Source: Pseudomonas benzenivorans (lineage in GTDB: Bacteria; Pseudomonadota; Gammaproteobacteria; Pseudomonadales; Pseudomonadaceae). Taken from it: 64,000 bases of DNA. Shown here piece after piece: positions 17,094 through 26,000 of this stretch (position 1 is its first letter; each line of letters begins with the position of its first letter). The position numbers and the translations under genes were made by a program. Below the pieces are notes generated by a model. The model saw only the letters and a program-made list of their open reading frames with translations, was not told the origin of the DNA and did no database searches. The stretch spans positions 1 to 64,000 of the forward strand of contig NZ_FNCT01000002.1 in assembly GCF_900100495.1 (NCBI RefSeq), given 5' to 3'.

Positions 17094-18528
17094 AACCGAC
17101 GTAAGTGGTCTTCACCGTGGTGTAGAACTCCTGAGCGTATCTACCCTGCTCGCGGCTGCCATAGGACGAGCCTTTACGGCCGCCGAACGGCACGTGGTAG
17201 TCCACCCCGGCGGTCGGCAGGTTGACCATGACCATGCCGGCCTGGGCGTGGCGCTTGAAGTGGTTGGCGTACTTCAGCGAGGTGGTGCAGATGCCGGCGG
17301 ACAGGCCGAACTCGGTATCGTTGGCCATGGCCAGGGCTTCCTCGTAGTCGGCGACCTTCAGGATGTTGGCCACCGGGCCGAAGATCTCCTCGCGGTTGAT
17401 GCGCATGGCCGCCGTGCTGTCGGCGAACAGCGTCGGCGCGAGGAAATAGCCCTCGGTCGCGCAGCTCACCCGCTCGCCGCCGCAGACCAGGCGTGCGCCT
17501 TCGTCGCGGCCGATGCCGATGTAGCGCAGGTCCTGCTCGAGCTGGGCCTGGGACACCACCGGGCCGATGTCCACGCCCCGCTCCAGGGCGTGACCGACCC
17601 TGAGCGAGCGCATGCGCTCGGCCATGGCTTCGACGAAGCGGTCGTGGATGCCGGCGGTGACGATCAGCCGGCTGGAGGCGGTGCAACGCTGGCCGGTGGA
17701 GTAGAAGGCGCTCTGCACCGACAGCTCGACCGCGGTGTTGAGGTCGGCGTCGTCGAGGATCACCTGCGGGTTCTTGCCGCCCATCTCCAGCTGCACCTTG
17801 GCGCCGCGCGCCACGCAGACCGCGGCGATGCTGCGGCCGACGCCGACCGAACCGGTGAAGCTGACGCCATCGACCTGCGGGTGCTGCACCAGGGTCTCGC
17901 CGACCACCCGGCCGCTGCCCATCACCAGGTTGAACACCCCGGCCGGGAAGCCGGCGCGGGCGATGATCTCGGCGATGGCCCAGGCGCAGCCGGGCACCAG
18001 GTCGGCCGGCTTGAACACCACGCAGTTGCCGTAGGCCAGCGCCGGGGCGATCTTCCAGGCCGGGATGGCGATGGGGAAGTTCCACGGGGTGATCAGGCCG
18101 ATCACCCCGAGCGGCTCGCGGGTGACTTCCACCGAGACGCCGGGGCGCACCGAGGCCAGCAGTTCGCCGGCCTGGCGCAGGCATTCGCCGGCGAAGAACT
18201 TGAAGATATTGCCGGCGCGGCTCACCTCGCCGATGGCTTCGGCCAGGGTCTTGCCCTCCTCGCGGGCCAGCAGGCTGCCGAGTTCCTCGCGGCGGGCGAG
18301 GATCTCGCTGCCAACCTTGTCCAGCGCGTCGCTGCGCGCCTGGATGGCGGAGGTCGACCAGGCCGGGAAGGCCGCGCGGGCGGCGGCGATCGCCTGCTCG
18401 ACCTGGGCGGCATCGGCCTGGGCGTACTCGCCGACCAAGTCGGACAGGTCCGAGGGGTTGATATTGCGCGAGTAGTCGCTGCCGGCGACCCACTGGCCGC
18501 CGATGTAGTTGTCGTAACGCTTGCTCAT
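17092..18528 (-). CDS. 2-oxoglutarate semialdehyde dehydrogenase
   Basis: This NAD(P)-dependent aldehyde dehydrogenase (478 aa) is predicted to oxidise 2,5-dioxopentanoate to 2-oxoglutarate, the last step of the aldarate pathway. Asn150 (PWNF), Lys173 (FKPAD), the base Glu248 (LEMGGK) and nucleophile Cys282 (GQRCTAS) are all present. The family and the position next to kdgD and gudD give the substrate. It shares a strand with kdgD; a 172-bp gap with a palindromic repeat separates them. Confidence 0.9.
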   Translation of the reverse strand: MSKRYDNYIGGQWVAGSDYSRNINPSDLSDLVGEYAQADAAQVEQAIAAARAAFPAWSTSAIQARSDALDKVGSEILARREELGSLLAREEGKTLAEAIGEVSRAGNIFKFFAGECLRQAGELLASVRPGVSVEVTREPLGVIGLITPWNFPIAIPAWKIAPALAYGNCVVFKPADLVPGCAWAIAEIIARAGFPAGVFNLVMGSGRVVGETLVQHPQVDGVSFTGSVGVGRSIAAVCVARGAKVQLEMGGKNPQVILDDADLNTAVELSVQSAFYSTGQRCTASSRLIVTAGIHDRFVEAMAERMRSLRVGHALERGVDIGPVVSQAQLEQDLRYIGIGRDEGARLVCGGERVSCATEGYFLAPTLFADSTAAMRINREEIFGPVANILKVADYEEALAMANDTEFGLSAGICTTSLKYANHFKRHAQAGMVMVNLPTAGVDYHVPFGGRKGSSYGSREQGRYAQEFYTTVKTTYVG

Positions 18529-18583
18529 GGTCCCTCCTGGCTATCTATGGCTATGCTCCGGTCCGGCTGGCGCCGCTCGCCCC

Positions 18584-18658
18584 GTAGGGTGCGCCGTGCG
18601 CACCAACCGTTCGCCACTATTGGTGCGCGCGGCCTAGGCGGCCCCGCGTCACCCTACC
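18584..18658. repeat. Dispersed palindromic repeat, copy 2
   Basis: The unit starts GTAGGGTGCGCCGTGCGCAC and ends GCCTAGGCGGCCCCGCGTCACCCTAC-like, so its two ends are inverted copies (GTAGGGT/ACCCTAC). It lies between kdgD and the aldehyde dehydrogenase gene. Confidence 0.7.
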
Positions 18659-18700
18659 CTTACGGCTTCGGCGGCGTGACCGTGCAACGGTACACAGGGT

Positions 18701-19612
18701 TTACTGCGCGCCCTGGGCTTCGATCAGCCTGGCCAGCGCTTCGTACTCGTCCGCCAGCAGGTCGGTCAGCGGTGCACGCACCGGGCCGGCATCGTAGCCG
18801 ACGATCCGCGCACCGGCCTTGACGATGCTCACCGCGTAACCCTTGCAGCGGTTGCGGATGTCCAGGTAGGGCAGGAAGAACTCGTCGATCAGCCTGCCGA
18901 CGGTGGCCTGATCGTCGCGGGCGATGGCGCGGTAGAAGTCCATGGCGGTCCTGGGGATGAAGTTGAACACCGCCGAGGAGTACACCGGCACGCCCAGGGC
19001 CTTGTAGGCCGCGGCGTAGACTTCCGCGGTGGGCAGGCCGCCGAGGTAGCTGAAGCGCTCGCCGAGGCGGCGGCGGATCGAAACCATCAGCTCGATGTCG
19101 CCGAGGCCGTCCTTGTAGCCGATCAGGTTCGGGCAGCGCTCGGCCAGTTGCTCGAGCAGCGGCGCGGTCAGGCGGCAGACGTTGCGGTTATAGACCACCA
19201 CGCCGATCTTCACCGACTTGCAGACCTGTTCGACGTGGGCGGCCACTCCCTCCTGGCTGGCTTCGGTGAGGTAGTGCGGCAGCAGCAGCAGGCCCTTGGC
19301 GCCGAGGCGCTCGGCCTCCTGGGCGTACTGGATGGCCAGGCGGGTCGGCCCGCCGACGCCGGCGAGGATCGGCACGCTGCCGGCGCAGGTATCCACCGCG
19401 GTCTTGATCACCGCCGAGTATTCGTCGGGTGCCAAGGAGAAGAACTCGCCGGTGCCGCCGGCGGCGAACAGCGCCGAGGCGCCATAGGGCGCCAGCCATT
19501 CCAGGCGGCGGGCGTAGGTATCGGCGCGGAAATCGCCGGCGGCATCGAAATCGGTTACCGGGAAGGACAGCAGACCGGAGGAGAGGATGGACTTCAGTTC
19601 TTGTGGATTCAT
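18701..19612 (-). CDS. kdgD: 5-dehydro-4-deoxyglucarate dehydratase
   Basis: KdgD dehydrates and decarboxylates 5-keto-4-deoxyglucarate to 2-oxoglutarate semialdehyde. The 303-residue protein is a DapA/NAL-superfamily (beta/alpha)8 barrel. The Schiff-base lysine is in LIGYKDG (K167), the conserved tyrosine in VVVYNRN (Y141), and GGTGEF is at 52-57. It is the first gene of the minus-strand catabolic block. A GntR-type operator lies 62 bp upstream (19674), so it is probably repressed without hexuronate or aldarate. Confidence 0.93.
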   Translation of the reverse strand: MNPQELKSILSSGLLSFPVTDFDAAGDFRADTYARRLEWLAPYGASALFAAGGTGEFFSLAPDEYSAVIKTAVDTCAGSVPILAGVGGPTRLAIQYAQEAERLGAKGLLLLPHYLTEASQEGVAAHVEQVCKSVKIGVVVYNRNVCRLTAPLLEQLAERCPNLIGYKDGLGDIELMVSIRRRLGERFSYLGGLPTAEVYAAAYKALGVPVYSSAVFNFIPRTAMDFYRAIARDDQATVGRLIDEFFLPYLDIRNRCKGYAVSIVKAGARIVGYDAGPVRAPLTDLLADEYEALARLIEAQGAQ

Positions 19613-19673
19613 TGTGCGAACACCCTGTAAAGCGAGTTGTAGAGAGGAGCATCAGTCGAGACTGTAGAGATAC

Positions 19674-19686
19674 GTTATCGTACAAC
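19674..19686. promoter_or_regulatory. GntR-type operator at the kdgD promoter
   Basis: GTTATCGTACAAC is a near-palindrome (GTTxTnnnACAAC). It is one of five copies of GTYRTMVKACAAC in this island. It stands 62 bp upstream of kdgD, inside the divergent kdgD/gudD2 region. With its flank (AGAGATACGTT...) it matches the site at 26944 over 19 of 21 bases. Confidence 0.7.
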
Positions 19687-19884
19687 AACAAAAAAAACAC
19701 CACTTTTTCTTGCCACTCGTCCGCCGGCACTTGCCGGGCTGCCGAGCAACGCCTCCAGAAAACCACCACAGCATGGGCCAAAGCATCGAGATAGAGCCAG
19801 AAAAGCCACCTTAAAAGCCCAGCGAACACGCCCTCCAAGATCATCTAAAGCAGCCCGATAATCCAACAAAATGCTTCCCCCACG

Positions 19885-19913
19885 TTGACAGGAGAATATC
19901 GGGCTGGTACTAA
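19885..19913 (+). promoter_or_regulatory. Sigma-70 promoter for the gudD2-tctCBA operon
   Basis: TTGACA (19885-19890) and TACTAA (19908-19913) are separated by 17 bp, a near-ideal promoter. The GntR operator at 19924 would start a few bases after the transcription start, the ideal place for a repressor. The leader to gudD2 is long (~235 nt); I see no riboswitch in it. Confidence 0.7.
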
Positions 19914-19923
19914 TTTGCGCCAA

Positions 19924-19936
19924 GTCATACGACAAC
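19924..19936. promoter_or_regulatory. GntR-type operator at the gudD2 promoter
   Basis: GTCATACGACAAC follows the gudD2 promoter at about +4. The identical 13-mer recurs at 27197. Around it, about 45 bp (CAAGTCATACGACAACC ... CAATAACAACAAGCAGAG) is nearly identical between the two promoters. Confidence 0.75.
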
Positions 19937-20158
19937 CTATGACATCCAATAACAACAAGCAGAGGCCCAGGTCATGTCATCGACCTTCCCAGCCCAAGCG
20001 AGCGTCGCCCTGCGTCGCCGCCCCTTGCCCGAAACCGCCTGCCTGCGGTCGGCGCCGTCCATATACCGATCATTTTCTGCAGCGTTATGCCCCGCTTCCA
20101 GCGCGGCACGTCGACGCTGAGTCGCGCCTTTGCGCCCCCGTTCGGAGTCCCTGCCAAG

Positions 20159-21556
20159 ATGCACGAACCCAGCCCCAGCGCCACACCTCGCGTCGTCGCG
20201 ATGCAGGTCATCCCGGTCGCCGGTCATGACAGCATGCTGCTCAACCTGTGCGGCGCCCACGCGCCCTACTTCACCCGCAACCTGGTGCTGCTCACCGACA
20301 GCGCCGGGCGCAGCGGCGTCGGCGAGGTGCCAGGCGGCGAAGGCATTCGCCAGGCCCTGGAACGCTGCCGCGACCTGGTGATCGGCCAGCCGCTCGGCCG
20401 CTACAACCGCGTGCTCAACAGCCTGCGCCGGGCCATCGCCGGGCCTGCCAAGGGCCCGCAGGCCACCGTGCACCAGGTCACCTCGGCGGCCGAGGCGGCC
20501 GTGCTCAAGCAGCCGCACGAGATCAACCTGCGCCTGGACAACGTGGTCACCGCGGTGGAGGCCGCCCTGCTCGACCTGCTCGGCCAGCACCTGGGCGTAC
20601 CGGTCGCCGAGTTGCTCGGCAGCGGCCAGCAGCGCGACAGCGTGCCGATGCTCGCCTACCTCTTCTATATCGGCGAGCGCCGGCGCAGCGACCTGCCCTA
20701 CCTGGCCGGCCAGGGCTCGGCCGACGACTGGTATCACCTGCGCCACCAGGCCGCGCTGACGCCCGCGGCCATCGCCCGCCTGGCCGAGGCGGCGCACGCC
20801 CGCTACGGCTTCGCCGACTTCAAGCTGAAGGGCGGGGTGATGCGCGGCGAAGCGGAGATGGACGCGATCCGCGCGATCAAGGCCAGCTTCCCCGAGGCCC
20901 GCGTCACCCTCGACCCGAATGGCGCCTGGTCACTGGCCGAAGCCGTCGAACTGTGCCAGGGCCAGGGCCATCTGCTGGCCTACGCCGAGGACCCCTGCGG
21001 TCCGGAGCACGGTTATTCCGGGCGCGAGATAATGGCCGAGTTCAGGCGCGCCACCGGCATCCCCACCGCCACCAACATGGTCGCCACCGACTGGCGGCAG
21101 ATGGGCCATTCGCTGCGCCTCGATGCGGTGGACATCCCCCTGGCCGACCCGCACTTCTGGACCATGCAGGGTGCGGTGCGCCTCGGCCAGGTCTGCGAGG
21201 AGTTCGGCCTGACCTGGGGTTCGCACTCGAACAACCACTTCGACGTGTCCCTGGCCATGTTCACCCACGCCGCGGCCGCCGTGCCGGGGCGCATCACCGC
21301 CATCGACACCCACTGGATCTGGCAGGAAGGCGAGGAGCGCCTGACCCGCGAGCCGCTGCGGATCGAAGGCGGCCAGGTCAGGGTGCCGGACAAGCCCGGC
21401 CTGGGCATCGAGCCGGACCTGGAGCGGATCATGGCCGCCCATGAGCTCTACAAGACAGTGGCCAGCGGCGCCCGCGACGACGCCATGGCCATGCAGTACC
21501 TGGTTCCAGGTTGGCAGTACCACCCGAAACGCCCGAGCCTCGGGCGCTCGAACTGA
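20159..21556 (+). CDS. Glucarate dehydratase-family enzyme, paralogue 2
   Basis: This is a second enolase-superfamily GudD homologue (465 aa with the ATG at 20159; GGAG is 12 bp upstream). Catalytic features are intact: [24 protein letters not shown] and SHSNNHF. Where paralogue 1 has the ADRDAGGRG loop, this protein has a longer segment (~95-130) ending [22 protein letters not shown]. The substrate may therefore differ in stereochemistry (a GudX-like branch, perhaps idarate or galactarate). It is the first gene of a plus-strand operon with tctCBA, which points to aldarate uptake. A longer upstream frame exists but reads low-complexity leader. Confidence 0.85.
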   Translation: MHEPSPSATPRVVAMQVIPVAGHDSMLLNLCGAHAPYFTRNLVLLTDSAGRSGVGEVPGGEGIRQALERCRDLVIGQPLGRYNRVLNSLRRAIAGPAKGPQATVHQVTSAAEAAVLKQPHEINLRLDNVVTAVEAALLDLLGQHLGVPVAELLGSGQQRDSVPMLAYLFYIGERRRSDLPYLAGQGSADDWYHLRHQAALTPAAIARLAEAAHARYGFADFKLKGGVMRGEAEMDAIRAIKASFPEARVTLDPNGAWSLAEAVELCQGQGHLLAYAEDPCGPEHGYSGREIMAEFRRATGIPTATNMVATDWRQMGHSLRLDAVDIPLADPHFWTMQGAVRLGQVCEEFGLTWGSHSNNHFDVSLAMFTHAAAAVPGRITAIDTHWIWQEGEERLTREPLRIEGGQVRVPDKPGLGIEPDLERIMAAHELYKTVASGARDDAMAMQYLVPGWQYHPKRPSLGRSN

Positions 21557-21588
21557 AACGCGCAGCCCTCATCCCCCGGAGAATTCCA

Positions 21589-22569
21589 ATGAATAAAACA
21601 ATCCGCGCCTCCCTGCTCTCTGCCCTGCTCGGCCTGGGTGCCATCGCCACCCAATCGGCCGCCTTCGCCGCCGACGCCGTCGACTGGCCGACCCGCCCGG
21701 TGCAGGTGGTGGTGATCGCCAACCCCGGCGGCGACACCGACTTCAACGCGCGCATGATGGCCAAGTACTTCAACAAGATCACCGGCAAGAACATGGTGGT
21801 CACCAACGTCGCCGGAGGTGGCGGCACCCTGGCCGCCGAACAGGTCAAAGGCGCAGCGGCGGACGGCAACACCCTCCTCTTCACCCACACCGGCCAGCTG
21901 ATCGTCAACGAGGTGGCCGGCCTGTCCGAGGACAGCTTCGAGGCCTTCGACATCGCCTGCATCGCCGGCGTGGACAAGGGCGCGATCTTCGTCGCCGGCC
22001 AGGACGCCGGGGTGAAGACCCTGCAGGAGCTGATCGACAAGGCCAAGGCCAACCCGGGCAGCATCAGCTACGGCACCGAGATGGGCAGCTTCTCGCACAT
22101 CCAGGGGCTGATGTTCGAACAGCTGGCCGGGGTGAAGCTGAAGATGGTCGATGCCGGCACCGTGTCGGAGAAGGTCGTCGCCCTGCTCGGCGGCCGCATC
22201 GACCTGGGCGCCATCAGCTATGGTTCGGTCCAGGACTACGTCACCGGCGGGCAGATGGCCGCTCTCGGCCAGCCCAATGCCGAGCGCAACGCACTGCTCG
22301 GCGACGTGCCGACCTTCAAGGAGCAGAGCGTCGACTTCACCATCGACAAGCCCTACGTGGTCGCCTTCCCGAAAGGCACCGACCCGGCCATCGTGCAAAA
22401 GATGGCCGGGATCATGCAGCAGATCACCGAGCTGCCGGAGTACGCCGAGGAGCTGAAGAAATCCTTCAAGCAGCCGGTGGCCTATTACGGCACCGAGGAG
22501 GCCAAGGCGGTCCTGGCCAAGACCCGCGACGATTTCATGCAGTACAAGGACGTCCTGCGCGCCAAGTAA
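21589..22569 (+). CDS. tctC: Tripartite tricarboxylate transporter substrate-binding protein
   Basis: This periplasmic binding protein of the TctC/Bug family (326 aa) has a signal peptide ending ...SAAFAADA at about residue 28. It starts its mature part with VDWPTRPVQVVVIANPGGDTD, typical for the family. It would capture an aldarate (glucarate or galactarate), judged from its place between a glucarate dehydratase and TctB/TctA. Binding specificity is inference. AGAATTCC precedes ATG 21589. The gap to gudD2 is 32 bp. Confidence 0.88.
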   Translation: MNKTIRASLLSALLGLGAIATQSAAFAADAVDWPTRPVQVVVIANPGGDTDFNARMMAKYFNKITGKNMVVTNVAGGGGTLAAEQVKGAAADGNTLLFTHTGQLIVNEVAGLSEDSFEAFDIACIAGVDKGAIFVAGQDAGVKTLQELIDKAKANPGSISYGTEMGSFSHIQGLMFEQLAGVKLKMVDAGTVSEKVVALLGGRIDLGAISYGSVQDYVTGGQMAALGQPNAERNALLGDVPTFKEQSVDFTIDKPYVVAFPKGTDPAIVQKMAGIMQQITELPEYAEELKKSFKQPVAYYGTEEAKAVLAKTRDDFMQYKDVLRAK

Positions 22570-22630
22570 CAGATGACGCCGGCCGGCCCGAGTGCCGGCC
22601 GGCGCCCTGCCCCACCCCTGAGGTTCCCCG

Positions 22631-23122
22631 ATGGCTACCAACAAGAAGAAGGAGCTGCTGATCGGCATCGCCATGCTCGGCGCCGGTCTCGGCTATCTGT
22701 TAATGACCATCCAGTTGCCGCGCCACGCCGGCATCGACGCGGCCTTCGTGCCCAGCCTGCTGTCGGCGCTGCTGTGCCTGCTCGGCGTGCTGCAACTGCT
22801 GAGCGTGCGCAGCTGCGCCCAGGCCGTGACGGAGTACCACCCCGATGGCGAGGCCGACTCGCCGCAAGGCGGCAGCGATATCAAGACGGTGGTCAAGACC
22901 CTGGCGCTGATCGTCGGCTATATCGCCCTGCTCAGCCCGGTCGGCTTTCCGCTCATGACCGCGCTCTACCTCTACCTGCAGTTCATCGTGCTGACCCCGG
23001 TCGACCACCGGGTCAACCACCTCGTCTATGCGCTGATCGCCCTGGTCACCGCGGCAATCGTCTACCTACTGTTCCGCGAGGCCTTCGATCTGATGCTGCC
23101 TTCCGGACTGCTGCCGTTCTAA
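22631..23122 (+). CDS. tctB: Tripartite tricarboxylate transporter small membrane subunit
   Basis: The 163-residue TctB-type protein has four hydrophobic segments separated by a charged loop (~65-90). It is the small inner-membrane partner of TctA in a sodium- or proton-driven uptake system. It lies 61 bp after tctC and 12 bp before tctA in the same operon. Confidence 0.87.
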   Translation: MATNKKKELLIGIAMLGAGLGYLLMTIQLPRHAGIDAAFVPSLLSALLCLLGVLQLLSVRSCAQAVTEYHPDGEADSPQGGSDIKTVVKTLALIVGYIALLSPVGFPLMTALYLYLQFIVLTPVDHRVNHLVYALIALVTAAIVYLLFREAFDLMLPSGLLPF

Positions 23123-23134
23123 GGAGGATCGACC

Positions 23135-24655
23135 ATGCTCGAATTACTGCAGCAAGGCTTCGGCGCCGTGTTCTCGCTCAACATCCTGCTGCTGATGGTG
23201 ATCGGCGTCGCCGTCGGCATCGTCTTCGGCGCCGTACCCGGCCTGTCGGCCACCATGGCGGTGGCCCTGTGCCTGCCGCTGACCTTCACCATGGGCCCGC
23301 AAGCCGGCCTGTCGCTGCTGGTCGCGCTGTTCATCGGCGCCACCTCGGGCGGGCTGATCTCGGCGATCCTGCTGAAGATCCCCGGCACGCCCTCGTCCAT
23401 CGCCACGGTATTCGACGGCGGCCCGCTGATGGAGCAGGGCCATGGCGTCAAGGCGCTCGGCATCGGCATCGTGTTCTCCTTCCTCGGCACCCTGTTCAGC
23501 ATCGCCGCACTGATGTTCATCGCCCCGCAGCTGGCCAAGGTCGCGCTGCGCTTCGGCCCGCACGAGTACTTCGCCATCGCGGTGTTCTCCCTGACCCTGA
23601 TCGCCACCCTGTCGGCCGGCTCGATGGTCAAGGGCCTGTTCGCCGGCGCCCTGGGCTTCGCCGTGTCCACCGTCGGCATCGCCCCGGTGGAGGCGATCCG
23701 CCGCTTCACCTTCGATGTCGCCGAGCTCAACGGCGGCTTCGCCATGCTCACGGTGATGATCGGCATGTTCGCCGTCGCCGAGATCATCAAGGTGGCCGAG
23801 AGCGGCCGCCACGCCCACCAGGGCAAGGCGCAATCGGTGAGCATGAAGAACATCAAGGGCTTCGGCTTCTCGCTCAAGGAATTCCGCGAGCAGCTGCCCA
23901 ACGCCGGGCGTTCCGGGCTGATCGGCCTGGGTATCGGCATCCTCCCGGGCATCGGCGCCGGCACCTCGAACCTGGTCGCCTACATCATCTCGAAGAAGCG
24001 CGCCAAGCACCCGGAAACCTACGGCAAGGGCAACATCGGCGGCGTGGTGGCCAGCGAGACCGCCAACAACGCCGGCATCGGCGGCGCCATGCTGCCGCTG
24101 ATGACCCTGGGCATTCCCGGCGACACCGTCACCGCGATCCTCCTCGGCGGCTTCCTGATCCACGGCATCCAGCCCGGCCCGCTGCTGTTCATCAGCCAGG
24201 GCCCGCTGGTGTACACCATCTTCGCCGCGCTGATCGTTTCCACCGTGCTGATGCTGTTCATGGAGTTCTACGGCCTGCGCCTGTTCATCAAGCTGCTCGA
24301 CGTGCCCAAGCACATCCTCCTGCCGATTATCCTGGTGCTCTGCGTGGTCGGTGCCTTCGGCCTGTCCAGCCGGCTGTTCGACGTCTGGTCGATCCTGGTC
24401 TTCGGCCTGCTCGGCTACGTCTTCGTCAAGGCCGGCATGCCGGCGGCGCCGTTCATCATCGGCTTCATTCTCGGGCCGATGGCGGAGACCAACCTGCGCC
24501 GCGGCCTGATGCTGTCGGACGGCAACTTCGTCGCCTTCCTCGGCAACCCCATTGCGGCCACCTTCCTCGGCCTGGCCCTGGCCTTCGTGCTGTGGCAGGT
24601 GTACAGCGCCCTGCGCCCGAAGAAGAGCGCGATCAACGAAATCCTGCGTACCTAA
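23135..24655 (+). CDS. tctA: Tripartite tricarboxylate transporter large permease subunit
   Basis: The 506-residue TctA protein has about 11-12 membrane spans. The duplicated family motifs are clear: GAVPGLSATMAVALCLPLTF near residue 30, and LGIGILPGIGAGTSNLVAY with GIPGDTVTAILLGGFLIHG in the second half. It translocates the substrate delivered by TctC. GGAGG precedes the ATG. The last visible gene of the gudD2-tctCBA operon; a GC hairpin (24668-24690) without a strong T-run follows. Confidence 0.9.
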   Translation: MLELLQQGFGAVFSLNILLLMVIGVAVGIVFGAVPGLSATMAVALCLPLTFTMGPQAGLSLLVALFIGATSGGLISAILLKIPGTPSSIATVFDGGPLMEQGHGVKALGIGIVFSFLGTLFSIAALMFIAPQLAKVALRFGPHEYFAIAVFSLTLIATLSAGSMVKGLFAGALGFAVSTVGIAPVEAIRRFTFDVAELNGGFAMLTVMIGMFAVAEIIKVAESGRHAHQGKAQSVSMKNIKGFGFSLKEFREQLPNAGRSGLIGLGIGILPGIGAGTSNLVAYIISKKRAKHPETYGKGNIGGVVASETANNAGIGGAMLPLMTLGIPGDTVTAILLGGFLIHGIQPGPLLFISQGPLVYTIFAALIVSTVLMLFMEFYGLRLFIKLLDVPKHILLPIILVLCVVGAFGLSSRLFDVWSILVFGLLGYVFVKAGMPAAPFIIGFILGPMAETNLRRGLMLSDGNFVAFLGNPIAATFLGLALAFVLWQVYSALRPKKSAINEILRT

Positions 24656-24727
24656 CCGCGCCCTCCTCCCCTCTCCAACCGGGAGAGGGGCCGCGTCGCC
24701 GCCGCCATATTCCTCCGGCACGCGCGT

Positions 24728-25885
24728 TCACGCCCGCCGCCCGCACTCCCAACGCGCCACCGTCCAGCTCGCCACCCGCTCGCTCAGGCTCAGGCCGAGG
24801 CCGGGCCGGGTCGGCACCCGCATGCAGCCGTCGCGAATCTCCAGGCGCTCCTCGAACAGCGGTTCCAGCCATTCGAAATGCTCGACCCAGGTCTGATGTT
24901 CGTAGGCAGCGGCCAGGTGCAGGTGAATCTCCATGACGAAATGCGGCGCCATGACCAGGCCGCGGCTCTCTGCCAGGCTGGCGACCTTGAGAAAGGGCGT
25001 GATGCCGCCGATGCGCGGGGCATCGTGCATGATCACGTCCACCGCCCCGCTCTCCACATAGGCGGTGACTTCGGCGGCGCTGGTGAGCATCTCGCCGCTG
25101 CCTATCGGCGTATCCAGTTGCGCGGCGAGTGCTGCATGGCCGGCCAGGTCGTGGGCGTCCAGCGGTTCCTCGATCCATTCCAGCTGGTACTGCTCCAAGG
25201 CGCGGCCCATGCGCAGCGCCGTAGTGCGATCCCACTGCTGGTTGGCGTCGACCATCAGCGGCACCTGCTCGCCGAGCCGCTTGCGCAGCGCCGCCACCCG
25301 GCGCAGATCCTCGGCCTGATCCGCCTGGCCGACCTTGATCTTCACTCCACCGATGCCGCGCCCCAGAGCCTGTTGCGCCTTGTCGATCAGCTCTTCGATC
25401 GGCGCCTGCAGGTAACCGCCGGAGGTGTTGTAGCAGGGCACCGCATCGCGCTGGGCGCCGAGCAGCTTGGCCAGCGGCAGACCGGCGCGCCGGGCCTTGA
25501 GATCCCACAGGGCGGTGTCCAGCGCGGCAATGGCCTGCACCGCCACCCCGCTGCGCCCCACCGAGGCGCCGGCCCAGGCCAGCTTGCTCCACAGCCGGGC
25601 GATGTCGTTGGGGTCTTCGCCGATCAGCAGCGGGGCGAGTTCCTGGGCATGGGCGTATTGCGCCGGCCCACCGCTGCGCAGGGTATAGCCGAAGCCCAGG
25701 CCGGAATGCCCCTGCGCGCTTTCGATCTCGGCGAACAGCAGGCTGACGGCGGCCAGCGGTGGCTGCCGCCCGCTCAGCACCTTGGCGTCGCTCACCGCCT
25801 GCTGCAGCGGCAGATGCACCGAACGTAGGGCGACCCAGACGATCCGGTCGGCTTGGTTTGGCGTACCTGGGGCCTGCGCACTCAT
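24728..25885 (-). CDS. L-talarate/galactarate dehydratase (enolase superfamily)
   Basis: This mandelate-racemase-type enzyme of ~385 aa is predicted to dehydrate galactarate and L-talarate to 5-keto-4-deoxyglucarate. Long stretches match the Salmonella talarate/galactarate dehydratase, as I recall it: LPL...VSDAKVLSGRQ, GASVGRSG, LPLAKLLGA, MVDANQQWDR, WIEEPLDA and APHFVMEIHLHLAAAYE. Catalytic Lys (IKVG), metal ligands (VDAN, IEEP, SGEM) and the His (APHF) are present. I prefer ATG 25885, behind AGGAGG, to the upstream start. It is divergent from a LysR gene that probably controls it. Confidence 0.85.
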   Translation of the reverse strand: MSAQAPGTPNQADRIVWVALRSVHLPLQQAVSDAKVLSGRQPPLAAVSLLFAEIESAQGHSGLGFGYTLRSGGPAQYAHAQELAPLLIGEDPNDIARLWSKLAWAGASVGRSGVAVQAIAALDTALWDLKARRAGLPLAKLLGAQRDAVPCYNTSGGYLQAPIEELIDKAQQALGRGIGGVKIKVGQADQAEDLRRVAALRKRLGEQVPLMVDANQQWDRTTALRMGRALEQYQLEWIEEPLDAHDLAGHAALAAQLDTPIGSGEMLTSAAEVTAYVESGAVDVIMHDAPRIGGITPFLKVASLAESRGLVMAPHFVMEIHLHLAAAYEHQTWVEHFEWLEPLFEERLEIRDGCMRVPTRPGLGLSLSERVASWTVARWECGRRA

Positions 25886-25958
25886 CTTTCGCCTCCTGAG
25901 GTGATCGGCCGATGGCAACGGCCGGGGCAGGAATCATGGACGGCGAGATTCATGCAGG

Positions 25959-25997
25959 TCTAATCTAACTTCGCACAGGATTGATACCGGAATTAGA
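25959..25997. promoter_or_regulatory. LysR-type operator between the talarate dehydratase and lysR genes
   Basis: TCTAAT (25959-25964) and ATTAGA (25992-25997) form a spaced inverted repeat just before the LysR start, with the dehydratase start 74 bp to the left. The layout fits a LysR recognition plus activation site. The match is short, so confidence is modest. Confidence 0.35.
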
Positions 25998-26000
25998 TCA

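Noticed and set aside
24668..24690. Intrinsic terminator after tctA
   Set aside because: The CCCCTCTCC/GGGAGAGGGG hairpin is good but is followed by CCGCG with no T-run on either strand. It may be a repeat instead.
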